Shown here one piece after another: positions 1 through 8,911 of a DNA stretch of 64,000 nucleotides. A model generated the notes under the pieces. It was not told the DNA's origin and ran no database searches. It saw only the letters and a program-made list of their open reading frames with translations. Source of the stretch: Pedobacter cryoconitis (GTDB lineage Bacteria > Bacteroidota > Bacteroidia > Sphingobacteriales > Sphingobacteriaceae). Positions within the stretch are counted from its first letter, which is position 1; each line of letters begins with the position of its first letter. Location: contig NZ_JACHCG010000001.1 of assembly GCF_014200595.1 (NCBI RefSeq), positions 62,001 through 126,000 of the forward strand, in the 5' to 3' direction. A program made the position numbers and the translations under genes.

Positions 1-705
1 AGGATTATTATACCGGAAGGAAGAGTAACGGCTATTGTTGGAGATAGTGGTAGTGGAAAATCAACACTCCTGAAGTTACTACTAAGATTATATAAACCAA
101 GTCATGGGGAAATAATGATTGGTAGTATGAATATCAATAATATTAGTTTGCGTCAGTGGCGGGATAAGTGCGGAGCAGTAATGCAGGATGGAAAGATCTT
201 TAATGATACCATTTTAAACAATATTGTTCTTGATGATACAAAGGTAGACTATGAAAAACTAAAAAAGGCCCTGAATACGGCTAATATCGCTCAAGAAATA
301 GAACAGTTACCTCTTGGATATCAAACTGTAATGGGTGAACAAGGAAGAGGTTTAAGTGGTGGGCAGAAACAACGGATTCTAATTGCGAGAGCACTCTATA
401 AAAATCCTGATTATCTGTTTTTTGATGAAGCGACTAACTCTTTGGATACTATAAATGAACAGAAGATAACAGCTGCTCTTGATGATGTATTTAAAGATAA
501 GACTGTAATAGTTGTCGCACACAGATTAAGTACGATCAGAAAAGCCGACCAGATCATCGTAATGCAGAACGGGGGAATAGTTGAAATGGGAAATCATAAG
601 AGTTTAATGGAAAATAAAAAGCGGTATTATCAGTTAGTTCAGTCACAATTAGATTTAACAAATGTGATTGAAAATCAAACAGTGCCAGGATTAACTGTAA
701 TTTAA
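1..705 (+). CDS. ABC exporter, C-terminal ATP-binding domain (5' partial)
   Basis: The frame is already open at base 1 and stops at 703-705, so only the last 234 residues are present; the membrane part lies upstream of the window. The nucleotide-binding domain is complete from Walker A (GDSGSGKST, about residue 15) through the signature LSGGQKQR, Walker B (LFFDEATNSLD) and the H-loop (VVAHRLS). This is the type I export ATPase class, often peptidase-containing in Bacteroidota and used for peptide or bacteriocin export. An HlyD-type partner starts 11 bases downstream, which supports a two-gene exporter. The substrate and any N-terminal C39 peptidase domain cannot be seen here. Confidence 0.93.
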   Translation, partial: RIIIPEGRVTAIVGDSGSGKSTLLKLLLRLYKPSHGEIMIGSMNINNISLRQWRDKCGAVMQDGKIFNDTILNNIVLDDTKVDYEKLKKALNTANIAQEIEQLPLGYQTVMGEQGRGLSGGQKQRILIARALYKNPDYLFFDEATNSLDTINEQKITAALDDVFKDKTVIVVAHRLSTIRKADQIIVMQNGGIVEMGNHKSLMENKKRYYQLVQSQLDLTNVIENQTVPGLTVI

Positions 706-716
706 TAAATATCAAA

Positions 717-2039
717 TTGGAAAATACTAAATTAAATATTGCATTACAGACTGAAAGAAATGAAGAGGTTCAGCATATTATTGATCGCATGCCAACGCGA
801 TTCGGTTTTTGGGTGAGTATGATCGTGTTTTTTATTTTTGTACTTATGCTGTCTTTCGGATGGCTTGTACGTTATCCAGATGTTGTAAATGGACAGATTA
901 TAATCAATGCTAATTCAGCTCCTGTAAAACTCATTTCAAATAGTAATGGAAAGCTCCACTTCACTAAGATTAGATCTATGGGAACGGTTAAAACCGGTGA
1001 AATCATTGCCTATGTTGAAAATTCAACAAATCCTGTTGTTGTAAATTATATTGACAGCATAATAAGCCTTTCTAATCCGAATAATAAGACGATTACACAG
1101 CTTAAGGGGAAATTACCTGAGAATGTTTCTCTAGGCGAACTTAATGATAAATACTATTCTTTTATAAGTGCCTTACAAAAACTTATAAATTACGATCAGG
1201 ATAATCTATTTGGAAAGCAAGAACAAGGATTAAATGAGATATTGCTTGAACAAAAAAAATCATATGAGGTTATAAAGCAACGGCTAGAAATGGGGCAAAA
1301 TACGCTTAATTATATTCGTAAATTTTATGTGCGTGATTCTGGTCTATTGGTAAGGAAGGTGATCAGTGAGTCGGAGTTGGATAAATCTCATCTTAATTAT
1401 ATTTCGGCTAAGGATGCTTATCAGAATAGTTTAAATAATCTAATCAATACGAAACAACAGATCCAGCAAACTCTGAGTAAATTGCAGGAATTAGGTATTA
1501 ATAAACCCGAAAAGGAAAAAGAGATCAGACTTGAAGTAACTGCGACTTATAACGTGCTGATTGATAATATAAAAAATTGGGAATTAAAATATGTTTTCAG
1601 GGCTCCTTTTGATGGAAGAGTTCAGTTTTTAAAATTTTATACTGAAAATCAGTTTGTGCAATTAGGAGAAGAGGTTTTTACTGTTGTACCTAAAGAAGAT
1701 AAAATTTTGGGGCAAGTGATTTTACCTGCTCAGGGCTCCGGCAAAGTAAAAGAAGGTCAGGAAGTAATCGTAAAATTAGATAATTACCCATATTTGGAAT
1801 ATGGATCAATAACTGGGACGGTTAATTCCATTTCTCTAATTACCAGCACTCTAAAATCCAGTAAAGCTGATATTGATACTTATCAGGTACTGGTTAATTT
1901 CCCAAATCAATTAATCACAAATTACGGAGCTAAGTTAGCTTTTAGAGCAGAAGCTAAAGGTAATGCAGAAATTATTACTAATGATAGGAGACTAGTACAA
2001 CGATTATTTGATAATTTAAAATACATCATGAAAAAATAA
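717..2039 (+). CDS. HlyD-family periplasmic adaptor of the upstream ABC exporter
   Basis: This 440-residue membrane fusion protein would link the inner-membrane ABC exporter to an outer-membrane channel. It has a short cytoplasmic N-terminus, one membrane segment (about residues 31-51), a lipoyl-like half, a long helical hairpin (about 165-270) and a second lipoyl/beta-barrel part containing FRAPFDGRVQF. The start used is TTG at 717; the first in-frame ATG (789) would remove the cytoplasmic tail right before the membrane helix, so TTG is preferred. It follows the ABC gene by 11 bases, clearly one operon. Length and layout are normal for bacteriocin-type adaptors. Confidence 0.9.
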   Translation: MENTKLNIALQTERNEEVQHIIDRMPTRFGFWVSMIVFFIFVLMLSFGWLVRYPDVVNGQIIINANSAPVKLISNSNGKLHFTKIRSMGTVKTGEIIAYVENSTNPVVVNYIDSIISLSNPNNKTITQLKGKLPENVSLGELNDKYYSFISALQKLINYDQDNLFGKQEQGLNEILLEQKKSYEVIKQRLEMGQNTLNYIRKFYVRDSGLLVRKVISESELDKSHLNYISAKDAYQNSLNNLINTKQQIQQTLSKLQELGINKPEKEKEIRLEVTATYNVLIDNIKNWELKYVFRAPFDGRVQFLKFYTENQFVQLGEEVFTVVPKEDKILGQVILPAQGSGKVKEGQEVIVKLDNYPYLEYGSITGTVNSISLITSTLKSSKADIDTYQVLVNFPNQLITNYGAKLAFRAEAKGNAEIITNDRRLVQRLFDNLKYIMKK

Positions 2040-2053
2040 TTTAAGGATCTCCC

Positions 2054-2644
2054 TTAATCATACAAATAAGTCCTCTTAAACTTCAGGTCTGATAGTTTGA
2101 CATACCCAAAAAGTTGTTTTCCATTAGACATTAGTGTTGCAAAACCCCAGTCCCCTTCAAAAAGCTCTTCAATATTAATTACCTCAGGCGTATTTGCAAA
2201 ACCTTTCTTTCTTGATTTATCGTCGGGTTTGCTGTAGAAATAGCAAATATCAGCGGAAACAATGTATTCTCCGGTTACGTTATCCGCAATCTTGGCATAA
2301 ATGCCATTGAAACGATCTGTGAGTTGATAATTATCGCAATCCTGGAAACTCGCTTCCAATGAATCTTTTAGAAACGTAAGAGATACTTTGCAGAGCAGTG
2401 ATTTTTTCTCTGACTTGATGGTGGTTTTATTATCTGTCAATGTTCCTGTCCCTGTAAATTGACCATAAGTTCCAGCCTTATTGTTCCAGTTAGCAAGGAC
2501 GTTTACTTCCACCTGATCGTCTGTTCTCCTGACTGATATATTGCTCGAAGTACCATTCTCCTTATTTATTAATTTATAAGTAGCTGACTGAGAGAATATT
2601 TTTTGCGAAGAGAATAAAAGGACGATAATAAAGATATATCTCAT
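2054..2644 (-). CDS. Exported protein of unknown function, SH3-like C-terminus possible
   Basis: A 196-residue protein with a clear signal peptide (hydrophobic stretch ending FSQ, about residue 19). The first half is beta-rich and polar (NISVRR, EVNVLANWNNKAGTYGQF). The last 70 residues (GEYIVSADICYFYSKPDDKSRKKGF to WGFATLMSNGKQLFGYVKLSDL) have the look of a bacterial SH3-like fold: a tyrosine-rich strand, then a line ending GYVKLSDL. I do not recognise the family. It is convergent with the exporter operon, ending 14 bases after it, and seems to be a single-gene unit. Confidence 0.75.
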   Translation of the reverse strand: MRYIFIIVLLFSSQKIFSQSATYKLINKENGTSSNISVRRTDDQVEVNVLANWNNKAGTYGQFTGTGTLTDNKTTIKSEKKSLLCKVSLTFLKDSLEASFQDCDNYQLTDRFNGIYAKIADNVTGEYIVSADICYFYSKPDDKSRKKGFANTPEVINIEELFEGDWGFATLMSNGKQLFGYVKLSDLKFKRTYLYD

Positions 2645-2759
2645 TAATTATTAATATATAATTTAACTTTTTATTCTGATCAACTATAACAAGTACTGCT
2701 GACTATATGTTTTGAAGAATGGCTTTTATTTTTTGAACAGTTTAGCTAGATTGGGCATT

Positions 2760-3251
2760 ATGAATATAACAATAAGAGAAATTCAGCCGAAGGATAATGC
2801 TGCAATGGCAGTAATTCTAAAAACAAGTCTGGAAGAATTTGGTCTGAATATTCCGGGAACCGCTTATTTTGATGAGAGTACAAATCACTTGTATGAATCT
2901 TTTCGTGTGTCAGGCAGTAAATATTATGTTGTTGAACAGGGAAATGAAATTTTAGGTGGAGTAGGATTGTATCCTTCAAACGGACTTCCTGAAGATACTG
3001 TTGAACTGGTGAAAATGTATCTGGGCTCAGCACACAGAGGCAAAGGATTAGGTAAAATATTAATGCAGAAATGTATTGCACTGGCAGAAGAATTAGGATA
3101 TAAGAATATTTACCTCGAATCAATGCCGGAACTCTCTGCTGCGGTTTCAGCTTATGAGAAACTGGGCTTCAAACTATTAGATAAGCCAATTGGTAATACA
3201 GGCCATTATTCCTGTTCCATCTGGATGTTATACACGATAGGTTCCCGTTAA
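2760..3251 (+). CDS. GNAT-family N-acetyltransferase
   Basis: A 163-residue acetyl-CoA-dependent transferase. The acetyl-CoA loop is seen in motif A as HRGKGLGKILMQKCI, followed by motif B (YKNIYLES) and the usual C-terminal AYEKLGF. I start it at ATG 2760 (MNITIREIQP), which is the typical GNAT opening; a TTG 48 bases upstream would add an unlikely leader. The substrate cannot be told from sequence. It stands alone between the exported protein at 2054 and an ECF sigma gene. Confidence 0.88.
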   Translation: MNITIREIQPKDNAAMAVILKTSLEEFGLNIPGTAYFDESTNHLYESFRVSGSKYYVVEQGNEILGGVGLYPSNGLPEDTVELVKMYLGSAHRGKGLGKILMQKCIALAEELGYKNIYLESMPELSAAVSAYEKLGFKLLDKPIGNTGHYSCSIWMLYTIGSR

Positions 3252-3525
3252 ATCTGCTGACCTTATTTTAGTCAATTGATTAGTTGTTGTTTCCATTGTT
3301 TGTTTATGAGGTTAATGAATAAATTGAACAAGGTTTAATATTTACAGCGTGAATTACGCATGTCAGTATCTTTAAAACCCTGTTTGAGTTAAAGGAAGAT
3401 GGCTAAAATCAGGCTGTTCATTTTAAGGAATACAAATAGCTGTATTAAATGGCACACTTGTGGATTATTTAATTAATAGTGTAATAAAATACGCAATTAT
3501 TTAAACAGGTACTTAATCACAAGCT

Positions 3526-4140
3526 ATGCTTCTACTCATTGTAGTCTTCCCTATAAAGACAAATCCCCTGTCTGTAATTAGTATTGCAAGTAGCCAGGAA
3601 AAGGAATTGATCAAAGGTCTGAAATTAATGGATATAAGAGCATTCTCTTTCTTGTATCAGCAGTATTCATCGGCATTGTTATCCATTATCATAAAGATTG
3701 TGAAATCCAGAGAAACAGCAGAAGATGTTTTACAGGAAACCTTTACAAAAGTGGCATCCAGAATTGATCAGTACGATGAAACTAAAGGCAGATTATTTAC
3801 CTGGATGGCAAGGATTGCAAGAAATAAAGCCCTTGACCAGATAAAGGCACGCGGATCGGCTAACAGTGCCAGAAATATAAAAATAGAGGAAATTATGGAT
3901 CTGGTAGAAATGAATAACGTCTGTTATTACAATCCTGATGTCATAGGAATCGGACAATTGACCACCACATTAAACCCTTTTCAGAAAGAAGTGTTGGATT
4001 TGGTTTATTTTCAGGGCTATTCACATGCTGAAACTGCAAAGATTCTTAATATTCCAATTGGTACAGTTAAGACCAGGATAAGGATTTCTATCCTGACATT
4101 GAGAAAATATTTTACCGTGCCACTGGTGTTTGATTTATAA
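3526..4140 (+). CDS. ECF RNA polymerase sigma factor, orphan
   Basis: Region 2 (FSFLYQQYSSALLSIIIKIV, AEDVLQETF, RLFTWMARIARNKALDQI) and region 4 (LNPFQKEVLDLVYFQGYSHAETAKIL, IGTVKTRI) are both present, so this is a full ECF sigma factor of the sigma-70 family. The 204-residue frame begins with about 25 hydrophobic residues unlike other ECF factors; the true start may be nearer ATG 3628 or a non-ATG codon just before it. No FecR or other anti-sigma gene is adjacent, and the next gene is of unknown function, so how it is controlled is open. Confidence 0.9.
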   Translation: MLLLIVVFPIKTNPLSVISIASSQEKELIKGLKLMDIRAFSFLYQQYSSALLSIIIKIVKSRETAEDVLQETFTKVASRIDQYDETKGRLFTWMARIARNKALDQIKARGSANSARNIKIEEIMDLVEMNNVCYYNPDVIGIGQLTTTLNPFQKEVLDLVYFQGYSHAETAKILNIPIGTVKTRIRISILTLRKYFTVPLVFDL

Positions 4141-4314
4141 TGTTAAATTCTTAGAAACGTTTATTCTATTGTTCAGTATTAATAATTGCTTTTTTATTTA
4201 TGTTTGTTTTATTTAAATTAAACAATAATGGTGTGTAATAGTTATTTATTTAATTTCATTTATTTGTGTTTATTATATGTTTAAGATATTCTTAAATGAG
4301 TGAGATATTTATAA

Positions 4315-4866
4315 ATGGGCGGTAACAGACCAAGAAGAACAAATGAGCTAATAGGTGAAATAGTTAAAGATGATCCATTAGCCTTTACTAAGAACCGATG
4401 CTCAGATAATGCGAGAATGGTATTGACTAAGGCCGAAGGGATTGAATTTGATATATGGTTTGACAAGCATTATTACCATCGGGAGAGGCATGGTGATGAC
4501 GATGGTAAAAGAGAGGGGATAAGTCATGATTTAGTTCAGCAGCTCATTATTGATGCTGCAAAGCATTTGTTATTCTACTCAATAAAAGTAAAGGGTTTTT
4601 CATTTGTGAATTTTGAGTTGACTATGAGAAACAAGAGAATTACTATTACACAGAATCTTAAAGAAGAGACAAAATTGAATATAGTAGCTGAATATCATTA
4701 TCTAAATTTGAATAGATACGAGGTAACTGTTATAACTGCGCTAAGAAAAGATGATTTTCATTTTAGTGATGGTGAGTATCAGATTGAAATTCATCTAGAT
4801 GGTACTTCTTCATTATTCAAAATGGAAAGGCGCAATATTAAGATAGCGGATCAATATTTGAAATAA
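4315..4866 (+). CDS. Unknown protein, faintly toxin/nuclease-like
   Basis: A 183-residue soluble protein with no signal peptide or membrane segment. I do not recognise a family. The middle (HYYHRERHGDDDGKREGISH, then a helix and alternating strands ending VTVITALRKDDF) has the order seen in small BECR-fold RNase toxins: a His/Arg patch, a helix, then a sheet ending in a V-T strand. That is only a resemblance. No immunity gene of the usual kind is next to it. The gene is flanked by AT-rich DNA (4141-4314) and by a possible insertion-sequence scar at 4921-4980, which would fit acquired DNA. Confidence 0.6.
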   Translation: MGGNRPRRTNELIGEIVKDDPLAFTKNRCSDNARMVLTKAEGIEFDIWFDKHYYHRERHGDDDGKREGISHDLVQQLIIDAAKHLLFYSIKVKGFSFVNFELTMRNKRITITQNLKEETKLNIVAEYHYLNLNRYEVTVITALRKDDFHFSDGEYQIEIHLDGTSSLFKMERRNIKIADQYLK

Positions 4867-4920
4867 ATAAGGGTAAACTATTATTGTTATAATAAAAATA
4901 GTTACATTTGTATTAGTATT

Positions 4921-4980
4921 TGAGGCAGGATAATACTCTGGGTAGCTGTAAAAAGCAGGACAAAATTCTGGGCAGCCTCA
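4921..4980. repeat. Imperfect 22-bp direct repeat inside near-inverted ends
   Basis: Two 22-base copies lie at 4925-4946 and 4955-4976, sharing GCAGGA at the start, TCTGGG near the end and AGC last (18 of 22 bases equal, 30-base period). The outer 8 bases, TGAGGCAG and CAGCCTCA, are inverted with one mismatch. Repeated motifs within a terminal inverted repeat are typical of IS21-family ends, so this may be an insertion-sequence remnant; no transposase is near. Family assignment is inference. Confidence 0.4.
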
Positions 4981-4988
4981 CAACATTG

Positions 4989-5020
4989 AAGCCCCTTAAT
5001 TGGGGCTTTATTTGTTTTAG
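4989..5020 (+). terminator. Hairpin AAGCCCC/GGGGCTT, probable terminator
   Basis: AAGCCCC at 4989-4995 pairs with GGGGCTT at 5002-5008 over a 6-base loop, followed by a broken T-rich run. It lies 120 bases after the gene ending at 4866 and just beyond the repeat pair. The rest of 4867-5162 shows no coding frame. Confidence 0.5.
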
Positions 5021-5162
5021 ATCTTACGTCAATAATTATATACACCTAATTGGTCAATTCTGACGCCCGTTAAAATCTACTCATCAAATTTTAATGGAAT
5101 TCTAATTTAAACTATCCCATATTCTTTAACTCCTATAGTTATGAAATTTAAAACTCATACTT

Positions 5163-6125
5163 ATGAAAAAGATTGCAAAAATTAGTCTTTTGCTTTTAGC
5201 AATGACTTTTGCCAGGACAGCTGCATTTGCGCAGATTAGTGTAGGCATTAATATATCTGCAAGAATTGCTCCGCCAGCACTTCCGGTTTACTCACAACCC
5301 CCTTGTCCGGCGGATGGTTATTTATGGACTCCCGGTTACTGGGCATATGACGACGCTGATGGATATTACTGGGTTCCGGGTGTATGGGTACATCCACCGC
5401 GTGCAGGTGTATTATGGACGCCCGCCTATTGGGGCTTTGATGGCGGGGTTTATAGTTTTCACTCAGGCTACTGGGGCCCTCACATCGGTTTTTATGGTGG
5501 TATAAATTATGGCTTTGGTTATGGTGGTTCAGGTTTTTATGGCGGAAGATGGGAGGGAGGAGCCTACAGGTATAATACAGCCATCACCAATGTAAATACT
5601 ACTGTCATTCATAACACTTATATCGATAAAACTGTAATTAATAATACGGTGAATAATAACCGTACAAGCTTTAATGGTAGGGGAGGTGTAAATGTCCAGC
5701 CTCGTGAAGAAGAACGCAGAGCAATGAACGAAAACCATATACAGCCAACTGCTTCTCAATTATCTCATCAGCAACTGGCAGGTAAGGATCGCAATCAGTT
5801 CGCGAATGTAAACCATGGTAAGCCTGGAAATCCAGCGATGGAAAGAATACATAACAATGGAGGAATGAACAACCATCAGGCTAATGATAATAATGCCGTG
5901 AAAGGTGACAAACTAGCTGGCGGTGCTAAATCACCTCAGCAGTGGCATCCTGGAATTAACAGGCATCCAAACGCGATGCAGCAACAGCCACAACAACCAA
6001 ATCATGTGCAACAGCCACATCCTAATCAACAACAACAACATCGCATGCAACAACCACATCCGCAACATGAAGCTCACCAGCCTCATGAAGGTAACCCGCA
6101 CCGCGAAGAAAGGGAACACCGATAA
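5163..6125 (+). CDS. YXWGXW-repeat exported protein with His/Gln-rich tail
   Basis: A 320-residue exported protein: signal peptide to about residue 25 (AAFAQ), then a proline/aromatic region with repeated units such as YLWTPGYW, YYWVPGVW and VLWTPAYWGF, the hallmark of YXWGXW-repeat proteins. A Gly/Tyr/Phe-rich stretch follows, then an Asn/Thr-rich beta-like part and a tail of about 110 residues dominated by His, Gln, Asn and Pro. The tail could bind metal or be disordered; the family's function is not established. A terminator follows at once, so this is a one-gene unit. Confidence 0.8.
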   Translation: MKKIAKISLLLLAMTFARTAAFAQISVGINISARIAPPALPVYSQPPCPADGYLWTPGYWAYDDADGYYWVPGVWVHPPRAGVLWTPAYWGFDGGVYSFHSGYWGPHIGFYGGINYGFGYGGSGFYGGRWEGGAYRYNTAITNVNTTVIHNTYIDKTVINNTVNNNRTSFNGRGGVNVQPREEERRAMNENHIQPTASQLSHQQLAGKDRNQFANVNHGKPGNPAMERIHNNGGMNNHQANDNNAVKGDKLAGGAKSPQQWHPGINRHPNAMQQQPQQPNHVQQPHPNQQQQHRMQQPHPQHEAHQPHEGNPHREEREHR

Positions 6126-6137
6126 TTATCAAAGAAA

Positions 6138-6165
6138 AGGCCTCTTAAACTTAAGAGGCCTTTTT
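6138..6165. terminator. Bidirectional terminator between convergent genes
   Basis: AGGCCTCTTAA and TTAAGAGGCCT form a near-perfect hairpin at 6138-6161, with a T run on the plus side (6161-6165) and A-rich DNA on the other. It separates the YXWGXW gene from the convergent cvfB-like gene. Confidence 0.85.
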
Positions 6166-6169
6166 AATA

Positions 6170-7003
6170 TTATTCAGATAATAACCTGATTTCATGATCA
6201 CCGATGGTAATCAAACGCTCCTTGTAAAGTGCACCAGTTGTTTTCTTGAAAGCTTTTTTACTGATCTTCAACAGGTCATAAACCTCTTCCGGTGAACTTT
6301 TATCACCCAAAGCGATCAGACCCTGGTTTTCTTCCAGCATTTTAATCAGAACTTCCTTCGTATCCAGAATATGACCATAACCCATAGGCTGTAAACTCAG
6401 GTCAATCTTTCCTTCTACTCTAACCTTTTTAATCCATCCTTTTCTTACTTCTCCAGGATTAAGCTGATCAAATAATTCATTCTGATATAATAAACCTATA
6501 TACTTATTATCAACAATAGCATTGTAACCTAAATCACTGCGGTCTGCTATTAATAAGCTTACTTCATCACCTTCTTCAAAATTGATTTCTTCTTCTTCCA
6601 CATAATTCGTTAATCTGGATGAAGCTACCATACGGTCATTGCTATCATCAAGGAAAACATAAACTACATGTTTATCACCCTTAAACATCGGGCGTTTTTG
6701 TTCCTTTTCAGGTACATATACATCTTTATCGATACCGATATCCATGAAAACACCATTCTCACCATCTTCAACAACAGTCAGGTAAGCAAAATCGCCTACA
6801 CAAGCCAGAGGTTTCTGTGTGGTTGCATGAAGTTTTCCATCTTTATGCATGTAAATAAAAACATTGATATTATCTCCAATTTCCGCATCCTTAGGAACGT
6901 GGTTGTAGGGCAATAGCGCTTCCTTATCGCCATCAGACAGTATTAGTCCTGATTCTGTCTTGTTTATAATTCTTAACTCGTTGTATTGTCCTATCTGTAT
7001 CAT
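6170..7003 (-). CDS. CvfB-type S1-like RNA-binding protein
   Basis: A 277-residue protein matching the CvfB/YitL layout: several S1-like beta-barrel modules (IGQYNELRIINKTESGLILSDG; GDFAYLTVVEDGENGVFMDIG; EGDEVSLLIADRSDLGYNAIVDNKYIG) and a C-terminal winged-helix region (SSPEEVYDLLKISKKAFKKTTGALYKE). In firmicutes CvfB binds RNA and affects virulence-gene expression; the role in Bacteroidota is not defined. Cytoplasmic, full length, and a single-gene unit ending at the shared terminator. Confidence 0.88.
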   Translation of the reverse strand: MIQIGQYNELRIINKTESGLILSDGDKEALLPYNHVPKDAEIGDNINVFIYMHKDGKLHATTQKPLACVGDFAYLTVVEDGENGVFMDIGIDKDVYVPEKEQKRPMFKGDKHVVYVFLDDSNDRMVASSRLTNYVEEEEINFEEGDEVSLLIADRSDLGYNAIVDNKYIGLLYQNELFDQLNPGEVRKGWIKKVRVEGKIDLSLQPMGYGHILDTKEVLIKMLEENQGLIALGDKSSPEEVYDLLKISKKAFKKTTGALYKERLITIGDHEIRLLSE

Positions 7004-7122
7004 TGGTATTTCTTAATATTCAATCTGCAAAGGTAGCAATATCAGCAAGAATATGAGAACATCTTTCCACCCTGTGTGTTATAAATATATCATTAAACCC
7101 TGATCATAAACCGATATAAAGA

Positions 7123-7635
7123 ATGAACGAGCCAATTATCCCTCCACTGAAAACTGCCTTTCCACCAATTGTTGATCAAAACTGTAAAGTTCTGTTACTC
7201 GGCACTATGCCCGGCGACCGGTCTTTAAGTCTTCAGCAATACTACGGACATGCAGGTAATCATTTCTGGAAACTGATTTATACACTTTTTGAAAAACCAG
7301 TTGAGTCTGATTATGAAGCAAGGAAAAGATTCTTGCTTGATCATGGGATTGCGCTATGGGATGTGTTGGAATCCTGCACCTGCGAGGGTAGTCTGGACAG
7401 TAATATTAAAAATGAAGTAGTCAATGACTTTGGTACCTTCTACAAACAATATCCCGCTATCACGGAGATATTTTTTGATAGTAGAAAAGGAGAGCAATTT
7501 TATCTTAAATATGTGAAGAAAAGCGCGGATAAAAACTATCATTTGTTACCCTCTCCAAGCCGTGCAAATGCTTCAAAAACATTTGAACAAAAACTGGAAC
7601 TATGGAAAGATCTTTTGCCATATGTTAAATTATAA
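7123..7635 (+). CDS. Hypoxanthine/deoxyinosine-DNA glycosylase (UDG superfamily)
   Basis: A 170-residue protein of the uracil-DNA glycosylase superfamily. Motif 1 is LLLGTMPGDRSL, followed by QQYYGHAGNHFWKLIY and GIALWDVLESC; the last motif is HLLPSPSRAN. This arrangement, with PGxxS and YYxxxxNxFW, is that of the hypoxanthine-DNA glycosylase group, which removes deaminated adenine in base excision repair. The gene is a separate unit upstream of an MFS gene with its own promoter-like motif. Confidence 0.85.
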   Translation: MNEPIIPPLKTAFPPIVDQNCKVLLLGTMPGDRSLSLQQYYGHAGNHFWKLIYTLFEKPVESDYEARKRFLLDHGIALWDVLESCTCEGSLDSNIKNEVVNDFGTFYKQYPAITEIFFDSRKGEQFYLKYVKKSADKNYHLLPSPSRANASKTFEQKLELWKDLLPYVKL

Positions 7636-7672
7636 GAAGCAATAATTTAACGATTTAAATATAACTCCTTCT

Positions 7673-7680
7673 TATATTTG
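7673..7680 (+). promoter_or_regulatory. Promoter -7 element TATATTTG for the MFS gene
   Basis: TATATTTG fits the Bacteroidota -7 consensus TAnnTTTG and lies 8 bases before the ATG at 7689, implying a very short 5' leader. A TTTA at about 7653 is a weak -33 candidate. Confidence 0.45.
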
Positions 7681-7688
7681 CACTATAA

Positions 7689-8861
7689 ATGAAGGATACA
7701 ATCACCAAAAACAAACACAGAATATATCTAAGTCTCTTTTTCTTTATGTCCGGCTTCAGTTTTGCGACCTGGGCATCAAGGATTCCAACTATCAAAATGG
7801 CCTTTGGCTTTAATGAAGCTGAACTCGGGACGATTTTACTGGCTATGCCCATTGGCTCTTTGATCGGTTTACCAATTTCAGGCTGGCTGGTCTCTAAATA
7901 TAACAGCCGTGTTCCGCTTGCCGTTGGTTATGGTTTAAATGCAATCGCACTTGCGATCATCGGATTTTCTCAAAATACCTTTAGCCTGGTTGTAGCAGTT
8001 GTACTGTTTGCCTTTACCACAAGGATTTTCAATATTTCAGTAAATACGCAGGCCATCACCCTGCAAAAACAATTCAGTCAGAAAATTATTGGTTCTTTCC
8101 ACGGTTTCTGGAGTACCGGTGGAATTGCCGGAGTTGCCTTTTCTACACTGTTATTGACTTATAACGTCTCCTTACACATGCACTTATTGATTGTAGCGAT
8201 CATGTGTTTGCTGATTACCTGTTATTCCTATCAATTTTTACTCAAAGGGGACCGGTCTGAAAAAGGTAATAAAATCATTGTGGGCAAGCCCGATCCATAT
8301 ATTCTATATCTTGGATTTATTATCTTTTTTGCTGCAATATGCGAAGGAGGGATGTTTGACTGGAGTGGAATCTATTTTCAGGAAGTACTGCATGTAGAGA
8401 TCTTTACTTACGGCTATTTAATTTTTATGACCTTTATGGCTGCATCAAGATTCCTGTCCGATCTGATTATTGCAAGGATTGGAATGCCCGCTACTTTCCT
8501 GATGTGCGCACTGCTTGTGGTTTCCGGAATTTCACTCGCTATTATTGTACCACAGTTCTGGCCTGCTATGGTTGGCTTTTCGATGGTTGGTTTTGGTACG
8601 GCAGCAGTAGTACCGATGAGTTATGCCCTGGCAGGCGCTTCCAGTAAATATTCACCAGGAATGGCGATCTCAATTATTGCCACTTATGCGATTACCGGGA
8701 TGTTGCTTGGGCCTCCGATTATAGGATATCTTGCACATGCTTTCGGGCTGAGGGTTGCATTTATTATTTTTGGTTTCAGTGGATTAATGCTGATACCGAT
8801 TTCACAATTATTCTTCAGCTATCAAAAGAAGATGAAGACTATGGCCGGGAATATAGAATAG
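7689..8861 (+). CDS. MFS transporter, YbjJ/fucose-permease-like
   Basis: A 390-residue membrane protein with about 12 predicted helices and the MFS A-motif region between helices 2 and 3 (GWLVSKYNSRVPLAVGYG). The start (SLFFFMSGFSFATWASRIPTIK) is characteristic of the YbjJ-like branch. Substrate unknown. The gene stands between the glycosylase and DinB genes on the same strand, with gaps of 53 and 50 bases, so a loose co-transcription with dinB is possible. Confidence 0.88.
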   Translation: MKDTITKNKHRIYLSLFFFMSGFSFATWASRIPTIKMAFGFNEAELGTILLAMPIGSLIGLPISGWLVSKYNSRVPLAVGYGLNAIALAIIGFSQNTFSLVVAVVLFAFTTRIFNISVNTQAITLQKQFSQKIIGSFHGFWSTGGIAGVAFSTLLLTYNVSLHMHLLIVAIMCLLITCYSYQFLLKGDRSEKGNKIIVGKPDPYILYLGFIIFFAAICEGGMFDWSGIYFQEVLHVEIFTYGYLIFMTFMAASRFLSDLIIARIGMPATFLMCALLVVSGISLAIIVPQFWPAMVGFSMVGFGTAAVVPMSYALAGASSKYSPGMAISIIATYAITGMLLGPPIIGYLAHAFGLRVAFIIFGFSGLMLIPISQLFFSYQKKMKTMAGNIE

Positions 8862-8911
8862 AAGCCTGGGCAATTATAACAGTAAACAAAGAATAAGCTA
8901 ACCAAAAATAC

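Noticed and set aside
3410..3487. 25-codon frame upstream of the orphan sigma gene
   Set aside because: No conservation signal, no clear structure, and too short to support.
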